A stretch of 58,438 bases of DNA, from the NCBI GenBank assembly GCA_030065095.1, contig JASJDP010000033.1, positions 1 through 58,438 of the forward strand, given 5' to 3'. The stretch comes from Rhodobacter sp. (GTDB taxonomy: Bacteria > Pseudomonadota > Alphaproteobacteria > Rhodobacterales > Rhodobacteraceae). The notes below the pieces were generated by a model. The model made no database searches. It saw only the letters and a program-made list of their open reading frames with translations, and was not told the origin of the DNA. The first letter of the stretch is position 1, and every line of letters starts with the position of its first letter. The translations under genes were made by a program, and so were the position numbers. Below are positions 16,855-24,564 of this stretch, in pieces.

Positions 16855-18179
16855 GCCGTCGCTCCCATGCGGTTGCCGACGGCGAAATAGCCCTCGCCCA
16901 GCTCTTCGGGCGAGCGCGAGCTGAAATGGTTCCAGTAGTCGAAGATGAAGCCGTGCGGCAGCATCCGGGTGACGATCTCGGCCGGGGCGTGTTTGGCCAG
17001 GCGCGGATGGTTGTTGGTGATAAGCGCCGCCGCGGCGTTTTCGTACGCCTCCTCCTGCGTCGCGCAAACCCGGTAGCCGGGGAATTCCTCGCGCATCTTT
17101 TCCAGCGACACCACCGGGTCGAAAAGCCGGATCTCCGCCTGCGGGCGGGCCTCGCGCAGCGCTTCGAGCACCTTCAGCGACATCGCGCCCCGCAGGTCGT
17201 CGGTGATGGGAAGCCCCTTGAACGCCATGCCAAGCATCGCGATCGGCGCATCCGCAGGAAACCCGCGCTTGTCGAGTTCCGACACCACGAAATCCATCGT
17301 CTCGAACGGCTGGCGCTCGTTCACGGTGCGCCCGGCCTTCGTGATCTCCAGCGCAACGCCCCGCTCGCGCGCGCTTTCATAAAGGATATGCGGGTCCTTG
17401 CCCAGACAGGGGCCGCCCACCAGGCCCGGCAAGGCGACGTTGGTGCGCTTGTAGCCAAGCTTGCCGCTGGTGATCACCTCGTAACCGTTGACGCCGACGG
17501 CGTCGCACAGCCGGGCAACCTCGTTGGCGAATCCGAACTGCACGTCGCGGTAGGTGTTGTCCACAAGCTTGATGATCTCGGCGGACTCAAGGCTCGAAAC
17601 GTCGACGATCGTGTGGGTCAGCCGCCGGAACAGGGCGCCGGCGCGGGCGCGTTCCTCTTCGGTGTCCGCGCCCACGATCTGCGGCAGTTCCCGAAGCTCC
17701 TGGATGGCGTTTCCCTCCAGCGTGCGCTCGGGGCACATGGCGATGTGGAATTTCTTGCCGGTCTTCGCCAGAATCGGCGCCACGATGTTGCGCGCGGTGC
17801 CGCATTTCACCGTCGAGCGCAGGATGACGAGCGCCCCGTCGTCGAGATGCTCGGCGACCTGCCCGGCCGCGTTTTCGATCATATCCAGCCTGGCCTTGCC
17901 GTTTTCGTTCAGCGGCGTGCCGACGGTAATGACATAGTTTTCGCTTCGGATATCGGGATCCATCGTCGTGGACGCGACCAGGTGGCCCGACCGGACCACG
18001 CGGGTCAAAGCCTCTTCAAGCCCGATTTCCGAGAAATGTGGCTTGCCCTGGTTGGTCAGGTCGACGACGTCCTTGCGCCGTTCGAAACCGAACACCCTCA
18101 GCCCCACCTCGGCCATCGAAGTAGCCAGTGTCAGACCGACATAGCCCAACCCGACAATAACAACGTCATAGGTCTTCAT
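16851..18179 (-). CDS. UDP-HexNAc-type nucleotide-sugar 6-dehydrogenase
   Basis: A 442-residue, NAD-dependent four-electron dehydrogenase that oxidises C6 of a UDP-sugar to a uronate. VVIVGLGYVGLTLATSMAEV is the Rossmann start, CPERTLEGNAIQELRELPQI is typical of the UDP-ManNAc/UDP-GlcNAc dehydrogenase branch (WecC, WbpA), and GGPCLGKDPHIL places the catalytic Cys at residue 258. The C-terminal UDP-binding domain follows (LGMAFKGLPITDDLRGAMS). It is distinct from the UDP-glucose dehydrogenase at 21063. GGAGG precedes the ATG. It heads the operon with the SDR and fcl genes. Confidence 0.9.
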   Translation of the reverse strand: MKTYDVVIVGLGYVGLTLATSMAEVGLRVFGFERRKDVVDLTNQGKPHFSEIGLEEALTRVVRSGHLVASTTMDPDIRSENYVITVGTPLNENGKARLDMIENAAGQVAEHLDDGALVILRSTVKCGTARNIVAPILAKTGKKFHIAMCPERTLEGNAIQELRELPQIVGADTEEERARAGALFRRLTHTIVDVSSLESAEIIKLVDNTYRDVQFGFANEVARLCDAVGVNGYEVITSGKLGYKRTNVALPGLVGGPCLGKDPHILYESARERGVALEITKAGRTVNERQPFETMDFVVSELDKRGFPADAPIAMLGMAFKGLPITDDLRGAMSLKVLEALREARPQAEIRLFDPVVSLEKMREEFPGYRVCATQEEAYENAAAALITNNHPRLAKHAPAEIVTRMLPHGFIFDYWNHFSSRSPEELGEGYFAVGNRMGATA

Positions 18180-18244
18180 ACACCCTCCAGCCTCAAAGCT
18201 CCGCGCCGGTCATCAAACATATTTCTCAGCCCGTTGCACCCGCC

Positions 18245-18310
18245 AAAAAGAAATTTTTTCACGCGTTTAAATGAAGATACCGGCGCAAGGGAACCGGGCC
18301 GGCGGCCCGG
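18245..18310 (-). promoter_or_regulatory. Terminator-like hairpin and AT-rich island between two minus-strand genes
   Basis: CCGGGCC (18294-18300), loop GGC, GGCCCGG (18304-18310) form a perfect 7-bp stem after the TPR-GT32 gene. It lacks an adjacent T-run. Immediately beyond it, 18245-18277 is strikingly AT-rich for this replicon and sits where the promoter of the 16851-18179 operon should be. MucR-type regulators prefer AT-rich DNA, so this is a possible target. Confidence 0.35.
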
Positions 18311-18380
18311 CCGCATGCGGCACTTGACCGCGCCTCCGCCGCCGGACCCGGCGCAAACCGGCCTGTCTCGATCCGGACCG

Positions 18381-20771
18381 TCAGTGCGGCTGCCTCTCCA
18401 ATTCGGCCTGCAGGGTCCTCCAGACGATATCTTCCGTTCTTGCGACATGGTCCCAATGGGTTTTCGACCGCTTGTAACGCAGCGGATTATGCATGCCGAT
18501 CTCGCCTGCCGCCCGTTGCCAGGTCAGCACCGTGATGTCTGCGGCCGCGGGCGCCTCTGCAAGGACAAGGTGTTGAGCGACGGCGCGCGTCAGCTGGCCT
18601 GGGCCCGTCTTGTTCCAGGTCGTCTCGCCACTGTGCTGCAGCAAGGCGTTTCGGGTCGACAAGGCGGCGCGCCGGATCGCCGGGTGACCGGGCGGCGCGG
18701 CGATGAAGTTATTGCCGACGCCGCCGCGCATGGCTTCGCGATACAAAATCAGGCCGCGGCCGGCCCCCAACAGCCGGTTCAGATCGCCGTAAAGACAATC
18801 GTCGGCGTCGGCATAGACGCCCCCCTTCCGCACCAGAAGGCACAACCGCAGAAGATCGGCCTCTTCCGCAGGACTTCTCGCCAGGCGAAACGCCCTGACC
18901 CAACGCGGCCCCATCTGCTCCCGCAGGAACGTCACCGCATCGGCCTTGTGCACCAGCTCATGCGTAAAGCCCGCAGCGCCGGACCAGCTCTGGATCATCT
19001 TCGCGACCGGGGCCGGCACGTGCGGGCTGTCCCAATACTGGAAAATCCTCCTGGGAATGTCCGCCGCATCCCCATCGGCCACGCGATATCGGTCCTGGCG
19101 GCTGCACCACCTGTCCATGACCCGGATCGCCGCAAGCGTCGAGCCGGGCCGGGCGCGCAGCCAGTCCTCCGGCGACGCGAAGCCCGGGCCGTCGGACAGC
19201 TGGCGCTGCTCATGGGCGAATTCCATCGCCTGCTGCCCCACGAGCCAGGCCCGGAAATGCGGCGGAGGCGCGGCCCCGCGTTCGCTGCCCCAGGCCCGGT
19301 CTATGGTTCCGGCCGCGGGATCGAGGGTATTGAACATCAAGGTGGTCATGAAATTCCGGTGATCCGCCAGAACCCCACCCATCTCGTCGAGCGTCTCGAA
19401 AAGCGATGTTGCAGTCTCTAACTCGCCCCGATAGACGCTCAGCAGGAACCGGTCGCGCAAAAGACTGGCGGTCGGAACATCGTCTTTCACACGCTCCAGC
19501 AGCGCGGCGACCTCGGCAAACCGGCCCAGCATAAGCGCCTCGTTCACGTAGGTCCACCGAAGCGGCTGGCCGGCCGGCCAGCGCCGGACGCACCGGCGCA
19601 GATACCGCAGACCGGTTTCGTAGCGTTGCGTCCGCAACAGGGCCTTCGCCAGACGCAGGGCATCCGCCTGATTGGTCCGCGTCTTGAACGCGCGCCGCTC
19701 CAGCTCATACGCCCGGTCGTACTGCCACGTCCGCTGCAGCATTTCGGCCTCGAGGTCGTCGGCCAGCTCGCCATCGACCCGGCCCCGCAACAGCCGGGTC
19801 ACGTCCGTGATCAACTCCGCCTCCTCCGGATGGCTGAAATGCGAATAAATGTGAGCCAGCAATTGCGGGTTGGTCGGGTCCGCCGCGACCGCGGTCAAAA
19901 GGCACTCCGTTTCGAATTCTTTTTGCCCGGTCGCGCGGCCGGCCTTGATCAGCGACATCAGCGACTGCATGTCCGAACCGCTTCGCTTCATGCGCGCCTT
20001 CAGGGCCGCGGCCGCGGCATCCTGGTGCCGCCGCATCGCCTCGGTATCCGCCCGGAAGCGCGCCATCTCGCTCAATTGCTGACGCACCCAGACATTCCTT
20101 GGATAGGCCTCCACCAGGGCGTCCAGAACGGCCGCCGCCCGGTCGAACGCCCCTTCGGCCCGCAGAAGCCGGGCGTGCAGCAGGTGGACCTGCGGAAGCT
20201 GCCGTTCCGGATCCAGCGCCAGGGCGCGGTTCAGATGCGCCCGGGTCTCGGGCAGGTTCGCCTGCGCCCAGGCCAGCTTCGCCAGTTGTCCGTATATCTC
20301 GACCCGGTCGGGAAAGTCCTTCCGAAGCCGCTCGAGACGGGCGCGCGCCTCGGTTTCCGCGCCGTCCGAGATCAGAAGTCCCGCCAGCGAAAGCTCCGTT
20401 TGCAGCATCTGTTCCGGTGTCAGGACGCCCTTGGCCACCGGATCGAGCGCCAGAACCCGGTCCTGATGCGTCTGCATGGCCCTGGCATCCAGCCGCCGGT
20501 GCGCCAGATCGATCAGTTGCAGATGGGCCTGGATGTTGCGCGGGCGCGCCTCGACCAGCGCTTCGAGAACCGCACCCGCCCGGGCGGGTGCGCCCTCTGC
20601 CTGCAGGAGCCGGGCGTCCAGCAGGGAAATTTCGGCACTCCGCCGGACGCCATCCAGCGCCAGGGCGCGGTTCAGATGCGCCCGGGCCTGTGGAATCCTG
20701 TGCTGCCTTAGGGCCGATCTCGCCTGTTGAACAAACCTGTCCCGCTTCCCGCCCCGCATCTTTTCTACCAT
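18381..20771 (-). CDS. TPR-repeat protein with C-terminal GT32 glycosyltransferase domain
   Basis: A 796-residue protein. The first 500 residues are repeated helical units of the TPR type, several almost identical (IPQARAHLNRALALD near 25 and LPETRAHLNRALALDPE near 175). The last 250 residues are a sugar-binding DxD domain: IPRRIFQYWDSPHVPAPV, SPAEEADLLRLCLLVRKGG, then VYADADDCLYGDLNRLLG with the metal-binding DxD, and GVGNNFIAAPPGHP. This is the Gly_transf_sug (GT32, mannosyl/galactosyl-type) pattern. TPR arrays fused to a transferase suggest docking to a multi-enzyme assembly. It is transcribed alone, divergent from ugd. Confidence 0.85.
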   Translation of the reverse strand: MVEKMRGGKRDRFVQQARSALRQHRIPQARAHLNRALALDGVRRSAEISLLDARLLQAEGAPARAGAVLEALVEARPRNIQAHLQLIDLAHRRLDARAMQTHQDRVLALDPVAKGVLTPEQMLQTELSLAGLLISDGAETEARARLERLRKDFPDRVEIYGQLAKLAWAQANLPETRAHLNRALALDPERQLPQVHLLHARLLRAEGAFDRAAAVLDALVEAYPRNVWVRQQLSEMARFRADTEAMRRHQDAAAAALKARMKRSGSDMQSLMSLIKAGRATGQKEFETECLLTAVAADPTNPQLLAHIYSHFSHPEEAELITDVTRLLRGRVDGELADDLEAEMLQRTWQYDRAYELERRAFKTRTNQADALRLAKALLRTQRYETGLRYLRRCVRRWPAGQPLRWTYVNEALMLGRFAEVAALLERVKDDVPTASLLRDRFLLSVYRGELETATSLFETLDEMGGVLADHRNFMTTLMFNTLDPAAGTIDRAWGSERGAAPPPHFRAWLVGQQAMEFAHEQRQLSDGPGFASPEDWLRARPGSTLAAIRVMDRWCSRQDRYRVADGDAADIPRRIFQYWDSPHVPAPVAKMIQSWSGAAGFTHELVHKADAVTFLREQMGPRWVRAFRLARSPAEEADLLRLCLLVRKGGVYADADDCLYGDLNRLLGAGRGLILYREAMRGGVGNNFIAAPPGHPAIRRAALSTRNALLQHSGETTWNKTGPGQLTRAVAQHLVLAEAPAAADITVLTWQRAAGEIGMHNPLRYKRSKTHWDHVARTEDIVWRTLQAELERQPH

Positions 20772-20998
20772 TATCGGTCAACAGCCCCCGGTAAGTTCGG
20801 ACATAAGGTGCAACATCGTTGGAAGACTTGATATCCGCTTGTTGCCAAACGATAAAACACTGCCGTGACACGATAGTCGCATTTCGCCCGGTCCGGAAGA
20901 GATCGGGTCGCCGATTTGAATGCCCGGAACATCGCAGGCACGGCTATGGCCGGTCGCCCCCACCGGCAACCGCATGCAAATTCGCCCGAAGCAAAAAC

Positions 20999-21014
20999 TT
21001 GACAAACCGGTCAA
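20999..21014 (+). promoter_or_regulatory. Dyad TTGAC-N6-GTCAA upstream of ugd
   Basis: TTGAC (20999-21003) and GTCAA (21010-21014) form a perfect 5-bp inverted repeat, 49 bp before the ugd ATG. The left arm also reads TTGACA, a consensus -35, but I see no convincing -10 at 16-18 nt. It could be an operator overlapping a promoter. Confidence 0.3.
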
Positions 21015-21062
21015 AAGCATCGGACGCAATGGTCCCGGGCTAGAGCAGAAAGGGCCATTTTC

Positions 21063-22367
21063 ATGAAGATCACTGTGATCGGAACCGGCTATGTCGGCCT
21101 GGTCTCCGGCGTGTGTTTCTCCGACTTCGGACATGACGTGACCTGCGTCGACCGCGATCCCGCCAAGATCGAGATGCTCGAGGCGGGCCAGGTGCCGATC
21201 TACGAACCCGGGCTCGACGATCTGATGGCCAAGAACGTCGCCGCCGGGCGGCTGCGTTTTACGACCGATCTGGCGCAGGCCATCGACGGAGCCGAGGCGG
21301 TCTTCATCGCCGTGGGCACGCCGACCCGGCGCGGCGACGGGCATGCGGACCTGACCTATGTCATGGCCGCCGCCGAGGAGATCGCGCAGAAGCTCACGAA
21401 TTATGCCGTGATCGTGACGAAATCGACGGTTCCGGTGGGCACCAACCGCAAGGTCAAGCAGGCCATCGCCAAGGCCAATCCAAAGGCCGAATTCGACGTC
21501 GCGTCGAACCCCGAATTCCTGCGCGAGGGCGCCGCGATCGACGATTTCATGAAACCCGACCGCGTTGTCGTCGGCGTGCAGAACACCAGGGCCGCCGAGG
21601 TGATGTCCGAGATCTACCGGCCGCTTTACCTGCGCGATTTTCCGATTGTGATCACAGATCTCGAAAGCGCCGAGATGATCAAATACGCCGCCAACGCGTT
21701 CCTGGCCACGAAGATCACCTTCATCAACGAGATCGCGGCGCTTTGCGAACGGGTCGGCGCGGATGTGAAGGAGGTCAGCCGCGGCATGGGGCTCGACGGG
21801 CGCATCGGCAACAAGTTCCTGCATGCCGGCCCGGGCTATGGCGGATCGTGTTTTCCCAAGGACACGCAGGCCCTGGCGCGGATCGGCCAGGAACATGCCG
21901 TGCCGCAGAACATCGTCGAGACCGTGATCCGGGTGAATGACGCGGTGAAGATGCGGATGATCGAGCGGCTGCGCGATCTCTGCGAGGGCTCGTTCAACGG
22001 CAAGACCATCGCCGTTCTGGGCGTCACCTTCAAGCCAAACACCGACGACATGCGCGAGGCCCCGGCGCTCACCATCGTGCCGGCGCTGGTCGGTGCCGGC
22101 GCCAAGGTGCGCGTCGTCGATCCCCAGGGACGGCGCGAGGGCGAGGCGCTTTTGCCCGGCGTGCAATGGGTGGAAGATCCCTACAAGGCGGCGCAGAACG
22201 CCGACGCGGTGGTGCTTTTGACCGAATGGAACGAGTTCCGCGCGCTCGATCTCAAGCGCATGGCAAGGAAGATGGCCACCCCGCGAATGGCCGACCTGCG
22301 CAACATCTACTCGCCCCGCGACGCCAAACGCGCGGGTTTCGAGGCCTATGCGGCGGTGGGCCGGTAA
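21063..22367 (+). CDS. ugd: UDP-glucose 6-dehydrogenase
   Basis: A 434-residue enzyme oxidising UDP-glucose to UDP-glucuronate with two NAD+. MKITVIGTGYVGLVSGVCF is the Rossmann motif, IAVGTPTRRGDGHADL, VTKSTVPVGTN and NPEFLREGAAIDDFMKPDR are all family hallmarks, and GYGGSCFPKD contains the catalytic Cys at residue 263. Its length is standard. AGAAAGGG lies eight bases before the ATG. It supplies an acidic sugar, or through decarboxylation or epimerisation other pentoses and uronates. It stands next to the MucR regulator gene, separated by 232 bp of AT-rich DNA. Confidence 0.96.
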   Translation: MKITVIGTGYVGLVSGVCFSDFGHDVTCVDRDPAKIEMLEAGQVPIYEPGLDDLMAKNVAAGRLRFTTDLAQAIDGAEAVFIAVGTPTRRGDGHADLTYVMAAAEEIAQKLTNYAVIVTKSTVPVGTNRKVKQAIAKANPKAEFDVASNPEFLREGAAIDDFMKPDRVVVGVQNTRAAEVMSEIYRPLYLRDFPIVITDLESAEMIKYAANAFLATKITFINEIAALCERVGADVKEVSRGMGLDGRIGNKFLHAGPGYGGSCFPKDTQALARIGQEHAVPQNIVETVIRVNDAVKMRMIERLRDLCEGSFNGKTIAVLGVTFKPNTDDMREAPALTIVPALVGAGAKVRVVDPQGRREGEALLPGVQWVEDPYKAAQNADAVVLLTEWNEFRALDLKRMARKMATPRMADLRNIYSPRDAKRAGFEAYAAVGR

Positions 22368-22520
22368 AGCGGAAAACCGCCGATACTCAGTAGTTTTCGC
22401 CTTTACACTGAGAAACGCCCCTAGGGTGAATAGAATTTTGAGAATTCCCTATTGCAAACATTGCTTTATCAAGATTAAGTCCAATCCAATAATAAGTATC
22501 GGCCAAGTCAGACGCGTTCT

Positions 22521-22550
22521 TTGAAAGACTTGCGCCGGATGATTTTATCT
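22521..22550 (+). promoter_or_regulatory. Candidate mucR promoter in an AT-rich leader
   Basis: TTGAAA (22521-22526) is followed after 17-18 nt by TTTATC/TTATCT. The whole 22368-22599 interval is much richer in A and T than the surroundings and contains GAATTTTGAGAATTC-like dyads, as expected for a MucR/Ros autoregulatory region. Weak promoter evidence. Confidence 0.3.
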
Positions 22551-22599
22551 ATCCGGTATATCCGTTCTGGCGAAACCTCGAACACTCCAAGGAAGAGCA

Positions 22600-23046
22600 A
22601 TGACAGATGCAATCGAAATAGGCACAGAGCAGGGCGACGAGGTCCTGACCCTCGCGGCAGAGATCGTCGCGGCCTATGCCAGCCGCAACCAGATGTCTCA
22701 GGGCGAACTGCCCGATCTGATCCACTCGGTGCACAACACCCTGCGCGGGCTGGCCGGCGGCGATGCCTCGGGCGCACCCGCCGAGGCCGCGCCCGAGGCA
22801 CCCCCGGTCCCGGCGGTGCCGATCGACGCCTCGGTCACGCCCGATGCGATTATCTGCCTGGAAAACGGCAAGCCCTTCAAGACGCTCAAGCGGCATCTCC
22901 GCACCGCCTACAACATGTCACCCGACGAGTACCGCGAGCGGTGGGGCCTCAGCAAAGACTATCCGATGGTCGCCCCCAATTACAGCGCCAAGCGCGCCGC
23001 GACCGCCAAGAAGATCGGGCTCGGCCGCAAGCCGAAGAAAAAATAG
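22600..23046 (+). CDS. mucR: MucR/Ros family transcriptional regulator
   Basis: A 148-residue zinc-finger-type regulator of the family that controls exopolysaccharide, motility and virulence genes in alphaproteobacteria. The N-terminus (LTLAAEIVAAYASRNQMS) is the oligomerisation helix pair, followed by an Ala/Pro-rich linker, then the DNA-binding region IICLENGKPFKTLKRHLRTA and YNMSPDEYRERWGLSKDYPM, then a basic tail (KKIGLGRKPKKK). Compared with Ros, the second Cys is Asn (CLEN) and the last His is replaced (TAY), so only one Cys and one His of the zinc site remain. Some MucR relatives bind DNA without zinc. GGAAGAG precedes the ATG. It is a likely regulator of this locus. Confidence 0.9.
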   Translation: MTDAIEIGTEQGDEVLTLAAEIVAAYASRNQMSQGELPDLIHSVHNTLRGLAGGDASGAPAEAAPEAPPVPAVPIDASVTPDAIICLENGKPFKTLKRHLRTAYNMSPDEYRERWGLSKDYPMVAPNYSAKRAATAKKIGLGRKPKKK

Positions 23047-23085
23047 GCCCCCTGCCCTAAAGCCCGATCCGTTTCACGGCGCATG

Positions 23086-23118
23086 GACGGCCCCGCGCGA
23101 GGTTTCGCCGGGGCCGTC
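23086..23118 (+). terminator. Hairpin after mucR
   Basis: GACGGCCCCG (23086-23095) pairs perfectly with CGGGGCCGTC (23109-23118) around a 13-nt loop, 40 bp past the mucR stop. No T-run follows, so termination may need Rho. Confidence 0.5.
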
Positions 23119-23289
23119 TGCATTACCGGTGACCACGGGTGCAAGCGGCCCATTCAGGCAGGCCGCCTGGCTGCAAAGTCAAGAGCGCCGCGACTGCCGT
23201 TTCAGGTTCGGCCCCATTCCGGGGCACCCTTGTCGGCCGTTGGCCGATCCCGCCCGGGGCTACGCCCTTTCTCAGGGGAAGCCCTCGAA

Positions 23290-23309
23290 ATGTTGCACAC
23301 GCGAAACAT
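23290..23309. other. parS-like site downstream of parB (degenerate copy)
   Basis: ATGTTGCACACGCGAAACAT matches the perfect palindrome at 24456-24477 at 17 of 20 positions; the right arm is intact. It lies 17 bp from the parB stop. Together the two sites flank parB. The arms TGTTTC/GAAACA are those of chromosomal parS, but the spacer is 6 instead of 4 bp. Confidence 0.6.
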
Positions 23310-23326
23310 CCCGCGGCGCCGCGAGA

Positions 23327-24373
23327 TCAGCCCTGGATCTTCAGCCAGTCCAGAAGCCGGGCACGGAAGGCCTCGGTGACGCCCGGTCCGGTCAGCGTGA
23401 CCGTGCGCCCGTTACTGGCCATGTCAATGCCTCTTGCCGGCCGCTCGACCCTGTTGCGCTGCGCCTCCGCCACCTCTGGGATGGGCTCGGATTTCGTCTC
23501 TAAACCGGTATTTAGAGACGCTGTTTCCCGGAACCCCTTCAGCACCGCCTCGAGGCAGGCGATCTCTTTCCCGGCCGTGTCGCGCGGGGTGCGCTCAAGC
23601 ACGCCGCGTAGCGCCCCGGCACGGTCCGGCTGCGTCTCCAGCGCCTTGGCGAGCGCCAGGCCCAGACGTTCACCGATGGCTGCGGGAAAGGTCAGCAGAT
23701 CGTCGGCGGCACGGTAGAGCGCGAGAAAGGCGCGGATCTTGGACCGCTTTGCCCGGCTGGCCGTGGTATAGAGCGCCTGCAGCGCCTGCTTTTCGGTGTC
23801 GTAGACCCCCTGCTCCACCGCCTTGGCGGCGATCCGGGCCCGCTCGTAATAACTCAGCCCCACCCGGATCTCGTTTTCCTCGACCATCGCGACATAGGCG
23901 TCCGCAGCCGTCTCTGGCTGCCGAAGCAGCGCCTGTACCGTCGCGAAACGCCCGTCATCCGAGCCGTCATGGAGCCTTTGCAGAGCGGTCAGGCGGCGCC
24001 AGCCGGAGATCAGCCCGTAGCGGTCCTCGGCGATCCGGACGACCTCGATCGGCGTCTGCTGGCCGCGGGCCTCGATCGACGCGGCCAGAACGAACAGCTC
24101 GTCCTCGTCGGCGACCATCCGGTCGCGCACCAGATAGCCGGCCTCGACCTGACCGAGCGGCAGCGTCAGGATCATCCGGCCCTCGTCGCGGGCACGCCTG
24201 ACCTCGCCGGCCAGGTCCTGAAGCGCGGAAGCCGCCGAGGCCTCGCCCGCCACCTGGGCGATCGGCGCGCGCGCCGGCGGTACCGGGACAGATGCCGCTT
24301 TCGTCTCTAACCCGGCGGGAACCGCCTGCAGATAGTCGGCCTGGGCCGGGGTCAGCCGTTTGCGTTTCGCCAT
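23327..24373 (-). CDS. parB: ParB-family plasmid partition protein
   Basis: A 348-residue centromere-binding protein. Residues about 65-165 are the ParB/Srx-like nuclease-type domain (LPLGQVEAGYLVRDR, ASIEARGQQTPIEVVRI, YGLISGWRRLTALQRL, where GWRR is the conserved box II arginine motif). The GLSYYERARIAAKAVEQGVY stretch and following helices form the HTH that reads parS. The C-terminal part should dimerise. GGAG stands eight bases before the ATG. It is downstream of parA, with a 191-bp gap that contains a perfect parS-like palindrome. It acts with ParA to segregate the plasmid. Confidence 0.9.
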   Translation of the reverse strand: MAKRKRLTPAQADYLQAVPAGLETKAASVPVPPARAPIAQVAGEASAASALQDLAGEVRRARDEGRMILTLPLGQVEAGYLVRDRMVADEDELFVLAASIEARGQQTPIEVVRIAEDRYGLISGWRRLTALQRLHDGSDDGRFATVQALLRQPETAADAYVAMVEENEIRVGLSYYERARIAAKAVEQGVYDTEKQALQALYTTASRAKRSKIRAFLALYRAADDLLTFPAAIGERLGLALAKALETQPDRAGALRGVLERTPRDTAGKEIACLEAVLKGFRETASLNTGLETKSEPIPEVAEAQRNRVERPARGIDMASNGRTVTLTGPGVTEAFRARLLDWLKIQG

Positions 24374-24455
24374 TTCCGTTTCTCCTTCGCCCCTGCCCTA
24401 TCCGATCCGGCTCGCCATCCGGTTACCCGTGCGCGCGGTCCCCGCTGCAGTGCAG

Positions 24456-24477
24456 AATGTTTCGCGCGCGAAACATT
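24456..24477. other. parS-like centromere site, 22-bp perfect palindrome
   Basis: The core ATGTTTCGCGCGCGAAACAT, extended by one A and one T on the outside, is a perfect palindrome between parA and parB. Chromosomal parS is TGTTTCACGTGAAACA; here the same outer arms enclose GCGCGC instead of ACGT. A second, degenerate copy lies on the other side of parB. This is the best candidate for the ParB-binding centromere and may also autoregulate parB. Confidence 0.72.
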
Positions 24478-24564
24478 TGAAGGTGGAATCGGCCAAAGGC
24501 CGAAAAAAGCTCCGCGGCAGCTTTTGCGCCTTCAAAGGGCAGAGCCCAGACATCCGGCCCGCCC

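Noticed and set aside
16926-19421. An 831-codon plus-strand frame
   Set aside because: It runs across two well-supported minus-strand genes and their intergenic gap and has no domain motifs.
20999-21027. TTGACA before ugd as a full sigma-70 promoter
   Set aside because: No acceptable -10 at 16-18 nt; kept only as a dyad and possible -35.
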